Shown one piece after another: positions 24,224 to 35,852 of a stretch of 64,000 bases of DNA. Each line of letters begins with the position of its first letter. The stretch's first letter is position 1. The DNA comes from Dipteris shenzhenensis (Eukaryota; Polypodiophyta; Polypodiopsida; Gleicheniales). The translations under genes were made by a program, and so were the position numbers. The notes below the pieces were generated by a model, which saw nothing but the letters and a program-made list of their open reading frames with translations, was not told the origin of the DNA and did not search any database. The stretch lies in assembly GCA_047967505.1 (NCBI GenBank), contig CM106540.1. The stretch is one strand, 5' to 3'.

Positions 24224-27200
24224 TCAATCACCAAAAGGAGATAAGTTCAAGGTGCTGCAAAATGCCTCAAACTTCTCACATGGAAGTGCTTTGGTGAAGA
24301 TGTCTACAACATTGTCATGTGTTGACACATAGATCATACTGATCTCCCTTGCATGCAACTTCTCACATGGAAGTGCTTTGGTGAAGATGTCTGCAACATT
24401 GTCATGTGTTGACACATAGTTCATATTGATCTCCCTTGGATGCAACTTCTCTCTGACATAATGATAATGAACCTCAATGTGCTTTGTGCAAGCATGAAAC
24501 ACAGGATTCTTTGCCACTGCTATAGCACTCTGACTATCAGTGAGAATTGGAGACGGACCCTCGAATAAGAGATGAAGATTAGCAAACAAATGATGTAGCC
24601 AAACACATTCAATTGTTGCTGTGAAAGTTGCCCTGTACTTAGCTGAGACTCAGCTTCACATGAGGAAGTAGCCACAGTAGATTGTTTCTTGCTCAACCAC
24701 CAAGAAATACAAGCTTTGCCCAAAAAGAAACAATTACCACTTAGTGTCATAATCTCCAGCCCAATGCTGAGTCATTGTAAGCATGCATCTGCAAGTCACC
24801 CCCCCTGAGAAACATCAAGCCATAAGACTTTGTGCCTTGCAAATAATGGAAGATGCGCTTTACAACCTGTTCACCTGAGATACTGCATACTAAATATCGG
24901 GCCGTATATTGCACAAATAAATGAGGCATCCAATAGCTTGGCTATAAAGTGTGGCATCCACTGATTCACCTACATCATACATAGTAAGCTTCAGCCCTAG
25001 CTCCATGGGAGTGGCTACATGCTTGCAATCTTGCATGTTGAACCTATCCGAGAGCTTTTGCACATACTTGGACTGAGACATAACAATGCCACGTGTGTCT
25101 TGTATGAACTAGATCCCCAAATAGAAATTTAACATGCCAAAATTTGTCATGTCAAATTCAGCTTTGAAATCTGCAATTATTTCCTCATTTGACCCTGTGA
25201 GTAGCATGTCATCCAGATGAAGAATGATGACCAAAATATCCCTCCCATCGTTCTTGATGTAGAGGGTGCTTTCTGTGGGACTATTGTGCAACCCCTTACT
25301 TGCCAAGAAGGCATCAATCCTGGCATACCATGCACGTGGGGCTTGTTTCAGCCCATATAAAGCTTTATTTAGCTTACAAACTTGAAGTGCATTGCCTGAA
25401 AGTTCAATGCTAGAAGGTTGTTTGACATAAACCTCTTCCTGCAAGTCCCCATTAGGAAAGCTCTTTTTATGTCCAACTGATGGACGTTCCAAACAAAATT
25501 TACAGCCATGGTGATAACAGACCTGATGGTGGTCATCCGAGATGGAGCAAAAGTCTCCTCATAATCTATGCCCTTTTTCTAAGCATATCCATTGGCAACC
25601 AGTCGTGCCTTGTACCTTTCAATGGACCCATTTGGCTTCCTTTTCACTTTGAAAACCCATTTGGTACCAATGGCATGTTTTGTTGGTGGTAAAACCACAA
25701 CATCCCAAGTCTGATTTTTCTCAATGGACTGCAATTCATTGTGCATGGCATTCATCCAGTGCACATTATCCTTGGCTTCTTCAAAAGTGTCAGGTTCTTC
25801 TTTATCAAGAAAAGTACATGTATAAGCTGACTCAATAGAAAGAGCCTTCCCCTGTGTGGTGTACTGCACTACGAGTCCTGCCAGGCAAAGGTACCTCAAG
25901 TCTACTCTCTCTGAGAGTCTGTAGCAACCAATTCAGAACTATTTTGGTTGCATGTATCTCTTGAATCTCTTGCCTGACAACTTCATCCACTGCTTGTGGA
26001 GCAACAAAATCAGCATGGCAGTGAGAATCAAGGCATGTGGAGTATATGGATGTTGTTGTAAATTTTGATTTTCAGCATGAGCCTCAGCTAGGGAACCAAA
26101 AGCTATAGGAAGCATCCCCTCAAAAACATCATCTGAAGAAGCTGGTATAGTGAATTTAGCATGTGTATGAGCTGAATTCTCTAAAAAAAAAGCATCTCCA
26201 CTCACAAAAATCTTGCATGTGGTAGGATTGTAGAGATGATAGCCTTTGCTTTGTGCACTATAGCCAACAAAGATACACTTTAGTTCCTTATCTAGCAATT
26301 TATGTCGAAACTCCATAGGCACGTGGGCATATGCAACACATCCAAAGTGATCCACTGAAGGCTTCCTCCCATGCCAAGCCTCATAGGGAGTGATTGTCTT
26401 CAAAGCCTTTGTGGGAGCCTGATTCAAAACATTATTGGCGCACATGAGGCCTTTGAGCCAAAATCTATGAGGCAACTTGTTGCTAGTGAGCATGCATCTA
26501 TCCATCTCCATGAGAGTTCGATTTTTTCGCTTAACTTTGCCATTTTGCTGAGGGGTAAGCCTCACTGTAAGCTGATGTGTGATTTCTTTCTCCTTCAAAA
26601 ATGCCTCAAATTCATGAGATATATACTCCACCCCTCTGTCAATGTGAAGTGTTTGCACCTTGAGTCCTGTCTCATTTTCAACCATGGCCACAAAGTGTTT
26701 GAAATGCATAAACACATCTGATTTTTTCTTCAAGCCATAGACCCAAGTATAATTGGTGTAGTCATCTATAAATGTAACATAATACAGATAACCACCAAAA
26801 GTAGGTGTCCTCATGGGACCTCATCACTATGTATGAGCTATAATTTGCGAGTAGCTTGTACTGCACCATCCTTTTTAAAGGGAAATATATGCATCTTACC
26901 AAGGATGCATCCCTAAGAGGCATGAGGAGGTGACTCCAAAGCTCCTCCAAAGGAGTCAATGCATTGACCATAGCATGCTTCTGAAGTGCCATCAAGCTGC
27001 CATAGCTCATGTGCCCATATCTGGCATGCCATAACTCCGCATTCTGCATGGCAGTAGTGGGAGTGCTTACTGCAAGTGCAAGATCAAATCTTTTCTCATA
27101 AATATCAAGCTGAAAAAGACCCTGATACAAAATGCCAGACAACATCAAAGCATAATCATTCTTTTTGTCTCAGATTGCATATTTAGCTTCATCAAAGATA

Positions 27201-28313
27201 ACCTAAAATCCTCCTCAATTGAGAGAGGACACTGAAAATAAATTCTTCTTTATACCTGGCCCATAAAGAACATCAGTAATTATGAAATCTGTGCCATCCA
27301 TGGAGGTAAGTATAATGTCACCCACTCCACACATTGAATAAGAAGAATTGTTTGCACATGTCATCTTCTTTTTAGCGGGTGGTGCATGCAGAGATGCAAA
27401 AAGACTCTTCCTTAAGGTGATGTGCTTGGAGGCACCACTATAAAAATACAGTGTTCAGTGTCTCATTGACACTGAAAGAGCATGAATCCTTTGAAGGGTC
27501 ATAGCTCCAAGTCAGGAAATCATATGAGTCATCCACAAGAGTGGTTGTAGTATCTGGACCAGCCATTGGAAAATCTGAAATGCAAGACAAAAAGGCATAA
27601 TCCTCTTCCACAAAGTTGGCTGTAACATGCCCTCCTTCATGTGCATTAGGAGTTGATGCATCTGAGACAGCCAAACCAGAATCTTTTTTCTTCTCCTTTG
27701 CTATTCTCTTCTTGCATTCACCGATGTAGTGACCCGGTTTCTTGCAGTAGTGACAAATTCCCTTCCTCTTTGGCTCTATATTCAACAACTGTACCCTCAA
27801 ATCTTGAAGCTTGGTGAGGTGCACATTCATGGAATCACCCTCATCCATATGTGTATGCAATAGCTCTCTCTTCAAGAATGAGACTTGGGCATCATTTCTA
27901 GATGTAAACATGCTCTCTAATATATCCCAAGATACCTTCGAAGTCTTGCATGACCGAATGTAAGGAATGATAAAACTTTTGACGGAAAGGGAAATGACCT
28001 AAAGAGCTTGTGCATCCCGTAAATTGAGCGTAAATCCCACCTTTTCTATTCTGCTGTGGGAGCCACCAAAGTAACAGTTACTACTCCTACCACTTGTCAT
28101 GCACCTTGACCTCTACCCTTGCCTCCACCTATAGGAGTAACAGGTGTAGCCATAGTTTCTGGCCTTGTCTCATCTCCATTGACATAATCCCATAGATGTC
28201 TGCCAACTAGAATGTTGCACACTATAAAGCTCCACAAGGAGTTATTGGTGCCATCCAACTTATCCTCCTATGTGAGGAATTTAAAGACCTCATTGGGATT
28301 GTTCTGAGCCATA
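24224..28313 (-). pseudogene. Ty1-copia gag-pol, nearly complete but inactivated (copia-C)
   Basis: Domains from 28313 downwards: gag N-terminus ('MAQNNPNEVFKFLT', a TAG at 28268-28270, then 'DKLDGTNNSLWSF'); zinc knuckle CHYCKKPGHYIGEC (C-x2-C-x4-H-x4-C, about 27720-27760); GAG-pre-integrase ('LWHARYGHMSYGSL', about 27040); integrase (25939-26850); RT (25109-25899, 'IGTKWVFKVKRKPNGSIERY', 'LYGLKQAPRAWY', catalytic box HLDDML instead of the usual YVDDM); RNase H (24224-24930, 'KHIEVHYHYVREKL'). In integrase the final catalytic Glu of 'NGxxERKNR' is Lys. Stops at 25579-25581, 25109-25111 and 24890-24892 each replace an expected Gln. Frameshifts occur in gag, around 27.2 kb and in RNase H. The protease region is poorly preserved. 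The protein is not functional. Confidence 0.93.
24271..24444 (-). repeat. In-frame 87-bp tandem duplication in the RNase H tail of copia-C
   Basis: Copies 24271-24357 and 24358-24444 each encode 29 residues that include 'YVSTHDNV.DIFTKALPCEK'. The period is a multiple of three, so the frame stays open across the join. The copies differ at only a few bases, so the duplication is younger than much of the element's decay or was made in an active parent. Confidence 0.9.
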
Positions 28314-28751
28314 TCTTCCAGACAACTCAAAAATGCAGCAAACTAGACAAGTGAAATCCCTTCCTGGGATGTAAAATGCACAACCAAAGTCTACAAAAAT
28401 CTGCCCAAAATGACAATTTGTTGTCACAGCCTATCAAAGGCTTAAAATGCACCAAAATGCTCTACAAAAGCCCAAAATCTGCACAATCTGTCTGCAAAAA
28501 TTGGCAAAAGTCTGCAATGTGATTCAAGCTGAGTCCAAAATATTTTTCAAGATATATACCTTATATTTTGTGGGAGGGGGGACATGAAATTTTCATATTT
28601 TTCCCTTGCATATTTGAAAATTTTAAAGAAAATCCATGCATATTATATATGGACCTTGTTCCCCCAAACCCTGGATTTTGGACGAGGGCAGTAACATATT
28701 ACATATTGAGTTGCCGTCCCAAGCTTAAAATGTAAGATTTTGGGATACTAT
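28314..28751. other. Leader region of copia-C and unassigned sequence
   Basis: Immediately upstream of copia-C gag (minus sense) the sequence has many 'ctacaaaa/tctgcaaaa' phrases. An initiator-Met-tRNA-type primer site or 5' LTR was not found, so the element ends somewhere here. Confidence 0.4.
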
Positions 28752-30531
28752 ATGAGTAACAAAGAAGTGCGAGATCAACATGGAGTCCCTCTAGGTGAAA
28801 TTCCATTACTTTATAATAGAGTTCCATGCTAGTACAATATCTTTAATTCTTTAAGTGTTGAAATAATACTTGAACAAATAGGAGACAAGGAGTTTCACGT
28901 TTGGGTTGGGAAAGAGGTCATTTATGAGACATTGATGGAGAGAACCAATAACTTGAAGCAGCAACTCATTATTGATGAAGGTGACAATATACAATCTCTT
29001 GGGCATGCTTTTGTTACAAGTTCAATAGACATGGTTGATACTAATTTATTTTGGCGCCAATTCTAAAATAGGTTTTGACTTGCCTATGACACCAACAATT
29101 GCACATTATGTTTATCCTTTGCATGTTCGCTATCATAAATAACTTTTTGAAGCATTATTGCACAAAGCAGAGCCTACTTTGCGTGGTAAAATGTGTGAAG
29201 AGATTGGCTTTGCTTCAAAGAGGCTCTTATGGAGGTAGCTGCTCTCTTTATTTGTAATGTAGCTTTCATGTTTATCTTGTACTTCTTGCATTTATTCCAA
29301 GTTTTTCTGTGCAGATTTTTGTTTCATTTGTATGTTGTGAGAAAAATAACAGCCATGCCAGTTGAGTGTGATATCTGGAATGCCAAAGGATCTTACAATG
29401 TACTCTGGCCATGCAAATTGGGAAAAAGGGGGGGGCTTATCGGATTTGTCCATGGTGGTTAGATCTCATGCCAGGTTTTTGTCCTTCACATGAGCTTGTG
29501 CAATATAGATTACATGAAGAAGGTGCACTCACTATAATAGAGAAAGGTGAGGAGGCGGAAAAAAAAATGGTGCTGGTCCCTTTCATAGTCAGCATTCCGA
29601 GTCCCCCATGAGAAGCCAAAAGATCCAAAATCATCACAACTTCCACCTTCAAATGATGTCTCCATGAAAGACAATTGTGAGCCACCCAAAGAGGACACAC
29701 AAAGTGATTGCTATTTACAAGAATATGAAAACCATACCTCTTCAACTACAAATACCTTCTCAGTGTCTAGTCTTGCAGGCAGATGTGTGCCAAATGTGGG
29801 AGACACTCTCTGAGAAAGAAACATGCAAAGAGTATGAGAAAATAAGGGATTTTTTTGTCTCAAATACTGGTGGTAATCGTAGAATAAAAAAGGGCTTGTC
29901 TACCGCAGTGGTTGCAGAGATGATTTTTGTGGGTCCTTGCCTACCGGCTTTTTGGTTGAGGGTTTCACAAAAATCACATCATGGAATGAATGGTCTTTGA
30001 AATTATTGGAGGCTGCTCTTAGTTTGGGTATGGCATTAGTTGATGATGGGAGATGGGTTGTATTGTATTGTTCTCATCCACACAACATAGAAGAGAAACA
30101 AAGATACAAATTGGAAGGTTCAAATATGATGTTCATTTTCATGTGCACTTGAGAGGCATAGAGTCTTTTGGAAGTATGGCCAATGGAGTAAAGGTAATTT
30201 TCAATCCAATCATTTTGGTCCATTATTATTTTGTTCCATTTGTTGTTGTTAAATTTAAGCATGTAAATATTCTATGGACTCGTAAATTCTTTTCAAAACT
30301 TGAAATTGTGTTGGTATGGGTTGCAGGTTTTTGCGCTTGACTTGTACATTCTATGTAGAGCTGGTTGCTCTCCTATTTGTGCATGTTGATAGAGCAATGC
30401 TTGTTGATGACAAGATGTTTAGCTTGAAAACTAATTTTTGGACACACTACCTTCCACATTCGGAGTGGTCTATTGCAAGTCAAAAGAAACCTTGGCGTGG
30501 AGGGTTGGACCTATCAATATTATTTTTTCTT
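28752..30531 (+). pseudogene. Multi-exon gene remnant, unrecognised
   Basis: Coding-like blocks separated by plausible introns. Block 1 (ATG at 28752 to about 29066) reads 'MSNKEVRDQHGVPLGE' and onwards with one internal TAG. After a frame change, block 2 (about 29081-29230) reads 'HVRYHK*LFEALLHKAEPTL' up to a possible donor near 29230. A possible acceptor 'aataacag' (29344-29351) precedes 'MPVECDIWNAKGSYNVLWPC'. A later block (about 29925-30120) has 'LSLGMALVDDGRWVVLYCSH'. A possible intron runs from 'aaag|gtaattttc' (about 30194) to 'ggttgcag|gt' (about 30328), followed by 'HSEWSIASQKKPWRGG'. Stops are mostly CAG/CAA-like positions. I do not recognise the family; the 'VDDGRWVVLYC' strand only loosely recalls class I methyltransferases. 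Intron borders are my inference. Confidence 0.4.
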
Positions 30532-30560
30532 TAGGTTCCTTCCAAACTAATATTGAAACA

Positions 30561-30710
30561 AACAATCCACAAAGCAAATCTGGCACACCTCATCCACTAA
30601 AGATGAATAGTGTCTATGTCACCAAACCAAATATGAATCAAATAATCCACAAAGCAAAGCTTTACTACATACCTCATCCACAGGAGGATGAATAGTGTCT
30701 ATGTCTCCCT
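30561..30710. repeat. Tandem duplication, period about 80 bp
   Basis: 'aa(c/t)aatccacaaagcaaa' through 'gatgaatagtgtctatgtc' occurs at about 30561 and 30641. Confidence 0.8.
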
Positions 30711-33200
30711 TCATTTGATCATGTTCATCCAAGGAAAAGTCCATACTATCCATCGAAATATCACTTCGTTGAACCGAACTTGATGCCTCGAGTGAGTACT
30801 CAATACAAATAGATTGCTTACATTGTGACCTTGTCATCACCATTCAGTATAGCAATAGTTAGTAATGGTAATCTTTCAGCTTGTAGATAATAATACAATT
30901 TATGAAGAACAATATCTTCCAACTCTTAATCGAATAAAAACCAAACAAGCTCACTTTAAATTTATCTAATTCTTTTAAAATTTTGTGTGTAGAAGCACCC
31001 TCAAATTTTCTTTTATAATTCTTACTACTCCTATTTTTAGTTTCACATTTTAGTACTAATTGGCCCACAAAAGCATCATGACAATCATCGATTGAAAAGT
31101 GAAGTAGCTTGATATATAAGCAAGAGCAAAATAGCATGTTTTATGGCCCAAAAATTCCCCTTTCATGTCTGGTGTTTAATCTACAAAAATGTTCCCTTCA
31201 TGTTGGGTGTTTCATCATTAACCTAGCTACTTTAGACTCCCTACAAATACCTTGAAAGCTAGTATAAATACTCTATAAATAATGCAAGTGTGATGGCACA
31301 CCAGTGAGCCATCAAGTGGGCTCCTTTTGTTCTTTCTATGTACACAATTTGGAAGCTTATGCAAGTATTCTCAGGAGTTTCATTTTCCAAATTAGATTCA
31401 AGGATTTTATTTGGAAGGGCACCATCTATAGGACCAGAGAGATTGCATAAGGAGGAACAAGCCTTGGCAGGAAAAGTAAGCAAACATTCGATGGATGAAA
31501 GTTAAGAACAAATACACCAAAGTTGATAGCATGCCAGCGTGCTATCAAAGTTGCTCCTTTAGTTCATGCTCGTGGAGGTGCAAGAAACAAAGACATCAGT
31601 CATGGAGGTGGATGATCGAGTGTATCTAGAGCTGGGTCTCTTTGGAGGAAGGCCGGACAACGGCATGCATGTATCTAGACCCTTACAAGGAACAAAGGAG
31701 GAGACAAAGTCCTATGCCATAGCCTTTCGAGAGAGAGCTGGGAATATGTATGTGATAGAGTATGGGGAGGAGGGCTGCGATGCCCATCACATGGTGTGGC
31801 TGAGGTGGCTCGATGGCTCTTCTCCATCCGTCTGGATCTTCCACAAGAGGAAAAAATAAACCCATTTTGATGGCACGCGCTTGCCTTTTTAACTCTCATG
31901 TTTAAGTACACAGACGTTTGCACGACAAAGACAACAGCTAGCGGGCGGCTGAAACCCGAGCAACTCCACCAACTCCTAATATAGTTGAAAGCTCAAGAGG
32001 AGCTTGAAGAGATAGCCCTAGTGCGCCCGAAAAGCTTCCGATCAAGGACGGGAAGGCGTCAGAAGCTGTTCAAACAATCTCAGAGTTGGCGGCCTGGAGA
32101 GAAGCACGGGTAATTCTTGTGTGCGAACGAGGAGAAATCAATAACCAGGCAGATACCTATCTCATGAGCGGATGGAGCGTGCGGAAACAGTCGATGATGA
32201 TGTTCAACATTTCAAAGCGACCTGAGGAAGTCATGGTGGAAGCTCAGAGATGAAGCGAGAGGTCCATTATGGACACAGAACTACAGAAGAAGAATGCTTG
32301 TGCTATTGCTGGTAGACGAAGCTTGGCCTGGGCGATGAAGAAGAAGCTTGTGATACAAACCTTGGACTCGGCAACGAAGAAGAAGCTTGTCATACAAAGC
32401 TTGTCCTCGGCAACAACGAAGAAGAAGGCTCGTGCAGAAGAATCGTCTCTCGAAATATTTGTCAAAACGATGTCATTTGAGTCGAGACTCACGAACTCAC
32501 AAGCTCATATCTCTGTGGTCGCTAGAGCTCCGGCGCTCGAGACTAAAGCTGCTAGGAAGCTACAGTAGAGCATGTACACTAGCAGGCACACTCCTTTGTA
32601 AAACTCCGGCCGGAGACACCTCTAGACTAATACGACTAATGCTCTAAGCGATTTCGTCTACAATTGTACAACGCATTTGCACAGTACGTTGTGTGTGTAC
32701 TCTGTGCTTTCTTTTGTCGCTTTCCTTTTCCTCAGCAGTCAGCACCTCACCTCGTATTCAAGCACCAGTGCCCATCCCCTGCGCCACCTAGTGAGTACCT
32801 ACACATCCAAAAGAAAGCCCACAAATCGACGGCTCTTGTGAAATTTGCAACCGGATTGTGAACTGCCATTTTTTATCTGATCTGTCGGATAGGCAGTTCC
32901 AATTCCGGATTTGATGCAAACCTTGCTGGTTTCGTGGCGAATTTGGCGAAAAACTCCGTCGCTTTTCATCATTCCGTCATCAAATCTGATCATCGAGGTG
33001 ATATTTGGACAAATTGCCAAACCGCAGTACTTCTTTGCGATTGATTTTGACATGCCTTTGCAGATTTGGGAGCTGGAGTTCGTTGCGCGTGTGCTTGTAA
33101 TGTACCCTCGGGATTGCGGGATTGTGCTTAATCCATCCACAGCGCGATTTGGTCACCTTTCCTATGAATGTGCATTGTTAGACGATTAATCCACAGCCGT
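30711..33200. other. No confident gene; two unassigned open frames
   Basis: Two plus-strand frames are noted but not called as genes. One (31566-31859, 97 codons) has no known motif. The other (32269-32568, 99 codons) contains tandem 'KKKLVIQ(T/S)L' repeats from a 45-bp DNA repeat (about 32336-32425). The stretch 31.9-33.2 kb is more GC-rich than its surroundings, with CpG-containing phrases such as 'ctccggccggagac' (about 32601), which may mark less-methylated or more recent sequence. I see no transposon protein here. Confidence 0.35.
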
Positions 33201-33226
33201 CGCACTGTTGCAGGGTGAGTTCCATG

Positions 33227-33325
33227 AAAGCATAAGCTCAAGACGGCCATGAAAGCAAGCGAAGCTCAAGAAAGCCATGAAAGCATAAGCTGAAGACGGC
33301 CATGAAGCTCCATGCAATGCGAGAA
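33227..33325. repeat. Short tandem repeat of about 38-40 bp
   Basis: 'catgaaagcataagctcaag' and close variants recur about three times, each followed by 'acggccatgaa' or similar. Confidence 0.7.
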
Positions 33326-33363
33326 TTTGTCATGCGGAAACAACAGAAGACCGGAAACGCTTT

Positions 33364-34005
33364 TTAACAGGGCGGAGGGCAGTGAACGGACATCATGAAT
33401 TTAAAAGAAAAGCAACGAAGGTCCTCAGCTTGTACGCTATGCTGAGAGACATTTAATGACATTTGCTGGAAAATTTTGAGGGCGTCTACCTTATACTCAT
33501 GCTGGACAAAGCCTACAATCATTGCATTCCACGTCACCACGTTCTGATCCAGGGACCTCTCATACAACATGTGAGCACTTTCAAGGCTCCCCGCTTTGGC
33601 ATACATGCTGATGAGGGTGTTGCCAACTTGTACATCTGACTCAAAACCATTTTCGATTATGTAACTTGCCCTGCCAAAAGCTAGGACATGTTTTAAGAAT
33701 CCAAGCAAGTAAACTCGTTTCACATCATCTTGCTTTCGTTGCAAAAGTTGGAGAGCCTCCAACCATGGCCGTAATGTGCATACCCTGCATTCCATGCAAC
33801 TACATCTTGTTTAGGCATCTCTCAATCACCAAATAGGCATCCTCAAAGCCCCCTCGCTTGGCATACAGGGCAATGATAGTATTGGCAACCAACAGTTAAT
33901 GGCATGGGCATGTATAAGTTTGCCCCGCTTCAGTGATGCAGATGCCTCAAGGACTGCAACAAAAGCCTGTTGATCAGGTTCCCCAGGCGACTTTTGCATT
34001 TTGTG
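33364..34005 (-). pseudogene. Pentatricopeptide-repeat (PPR) gene fragment
   Basis: PPR proteins are RNA-binding helical-repeat proteins of plant organelles. Minus-strand frames carry typical PLS-type phrases: 'EPDQQAFVAVLEASASLKRG' (about 33970), 'ANTIIALYAKRGGFEDAYLV' (about 33860), 'MPKQDVVAWNA' (about 33810), 'SDVQVGNTLISMYAKAGSLE' (about 33620) and 'NVVTWNAMIVGFVQHE' (about 33520). These are about three repeats with at least two frame changes (near 33.82-33.89 and 33.75 kb). Neither an N-terminal targeting peptide nor C-terminal E/DYW motifs are present, so only an inner piece remains. It follows the LRR fragment directly on the same strand. Confidence 0.85.
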
Positions 34006-34440
34006 AACTGCCAAAGAAATAAGGCAAGTAACGTGCGAGAGAAATTGTTTTAGGACAAGTCCAAAAGGGATAACCTGTGGCAATTAGAAATTTTCGACAC
34101 TCGGAGATGTCCACTAAAATGATTTGCAGAAAGGTAAAGGTTCAAAAGGGAACTGCTGTTTGCGAGAATCCAGTCTAGAAAAGGTCCTATCAAGAAGTTG
34201 GAGCTAAAATCCAGGGAGTTGGAGCAAAGCTGCATGATGCCAGTTGTTTGGAAGCCCGTGAGGTTGTTGGCAGCGAGATTTAGAGCATTAAGAGCTGTAA
34301 GGTTGGCAAATGAAGCTGGAAGCTTGCCCGCGAGAGAACAGGAACGTAAACCAAGATATCTCAATGGGAGCCCAAGCAGGAAGGCTTAGGTCTAGATGCT
34401 GCAACTTTCATGAGAAGAATGGAGGCAAATGCTCTTAAGA
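34006..34440 (-). pseudogene. Leucine-rich-repeat (LRR) receptor-type gene fragment
   Basis: The minus strand encodes about four plant-type LRRs: 'LQHLDLS' (about 34400, other frame), 'LRYLGLRSCSLAGKLPASFA', 'LTALNALNLAANNLTGFQTT', 'LCSNSLDFSSNFLIGPFLDW', 'LLNLYLSANHFSGHL' and 'LSLLDLS*NNFS'. The 'L..L.L..N.L.G' spacing with Gly-(K/x)-(L/I)-P is that of extracellular LRR receptor-like kinases or proteins. A frameshift lies near 34375 and a TAA at about 34050 replaces the residue between LDLS and NNFS. There is no signal peptide, transmembrane segment or kinase. It merges without a gap into the PPR fragment. Confidence 0.85.
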
Positions 34441-34502
34441 GGTGCATAATGCATGTATTGCATGTATGTATGTATTGTATGTATGTATGCATATATTTAT
34501 AT
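34441..34502. repeat. TATG/CATA-rich tail of the LINE 3' end
   Basis: 'tgcatgtatgtatg' units lie just past the LINE 3' end in minus sense; plant LINEs often end in poly(A) or simple repeats. Confidence 0.6.
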
Positions 34503-35146
34503 TTATTTTTGTGGAGAACATGCCGGCTTTCGTATTAAGAGAAAAAGAGAAATACAAAAATTGGATGAATTTAAGGGCGTACTCCCCATGCCAACGCTAT
34601 TCAGCAGCAGCAAAGACAAACCGCACCCCACTCGACTCATCGCATACAAACAGTTACCCACTAGGTCGTCTTCCAATGTGGTGCCTAAATCAGCCAACAT
34701 CATCTTCATGACTCCCAAAATGGCATCAATGTTGTACCCCTGACCAAGCCCTATCTCCAAGATAATTTTGTTGTGGACACTCCAAATTCCCCAAATCACA
34801 ATAGCCCTTATATAGGACCAACAAGGACAGAGAGTGGATGGGAGGCCGACCATCTCTCCCAACATGCTCACCCTCCATTTGCACACAAATTGAACTTCCC
34901 CATCAGTCCCGCCCTTCTTACACATCCTGCGACCTTACTCTAGATCCTCTTTGCCACCACACGTGACCAAAAGAGGTGCATCACATCTTCCATTCACAGA
35001 GAGAACAACTAACATTCACCTCCTTCCACTTAGCAATTCTCCCCCACAAAGGAACCGCTTGAGAATGCCTTTCCATAACAAGAAACTGCACTTCCCGACC
35101 TTACAAACCTCCAAACCTCCTTCAACCTTGCCTCCCACCATTTCGT
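34503..35146 (-). pseudogene. LINE 3'-end fragment (RT C-terminus and zinc-binding domain)
   Basis: In minus sense, upstream frames give 'FVRSGSAVSCYGKAFSSGS' followed by 'MEDVMHLFWSR', matching the zinc-binding domain after reverse transcriptase (pattern Cys...Glu-(D/S/T)-x2-His-Leu-Phe-x2-Cys; the last Cys is Ser). Then 'IVIWGIWSVHNKIILE' corresponds to the conserved 'W.iW..RN..iF' tail. Nearly all the element upstream is missing: a 5'-truncated LINE, as commonly made by incomplete reverse transcription. The 5' break coincides with the hairpin at 35147-35245. Confidence 0.75.
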
Positions 35147-35245
35147 GCTTATACGAACCATGTTCTCAGTCCCTTATCATGCATACTAATAGCTGGTCAT
35201 CATTAGTATGCATAATAAGGGACTCAGAACGTGGTCCGTATAAGC
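35147..35245. repeat. Near-perfect hairpin, about 44-bp arms
   Basis: The left arm (35147-35190, gcttatacgaaccatg...) and right arm (35202-35245, ...gtggtccgtataagc) are reverse complements with about four mismatches around a loop of about 11 bases. The left arm joins the LINE fragment's 5' edge. Confidence 0.85.
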
Positions 35246-35309
35246 AATAAATATTGGAGCATTTTGGTACACCATCATCATTATGCGTATTATTTTTCAA
35301 AAGATTTGA

Positions 35310-35311
<2 letters not shown>

Positions 35312-35345
<34 letters not shown>
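35312..35345. repeat. (CA)n microsatellite
   Basis: About 17 CA dinucleotides. Confidence 0.95.
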
Positions 35346-35348
<3 letters not shown>

Positions 35349-35779
35349 CATACATACATATACATGTGTGGATGCAAGTATATATACATTCATATAAAGA
35401 CTACACTCTACATAGGTGATTTTTTGTCAAGCCTTTGTTGTCTCGTGTCAAGCTCATGTGGTGTCATGGAAGAACAACCACCTATGTCAAGGAGTAAGGA
35501 CAATGGGTCCCAAAAAATCAAAATCAAGCTTGGAAAATATGATAACCTCCATTTTCTTCTTTATCGTGACTTTATAATGAGCTTATAATGAAAAGACCAA
35601 AGTCTCTGTATGTCCCCTATGAGATAGAAAATGCCATTTTTATTTATTTATTGAGAGGGAAAGGAGGGAGAGAGGAGGGGAGAAGAATAATCTTGTATCT
35701 AGAAACTTTGATTCAAGGTCCCTCTGGAAGATTCAGGCATCGCTCAAGCTCTATAAGTGGAGGCGTAGAGCACTAAAGG

Positions 35780-35781
<2 letters not shown>

Positions 35782-35832
<51 letters not shown>

Positions 35833-35842
35833 GCGCGCGCAC
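35782..35842. repeat. (CT)n microsatellite followed by (CG)n
   Basis: About 24 CT dinucleotides end in 'acgcgcgcgcac', an alternating purine-pyrimidine run capable of Z-DNA. Confidence 0.9.
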
Positions 35843-35852
35843 ATGTGCTCTC

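Noticed and set aside
29881-30120. Calling the 28.75-30.53-kb remnant a methyltransferase
   Set aside because: Only one short hydrophobic strand motif is suggestive; no SAM-binding or catalytic motif could be placed.
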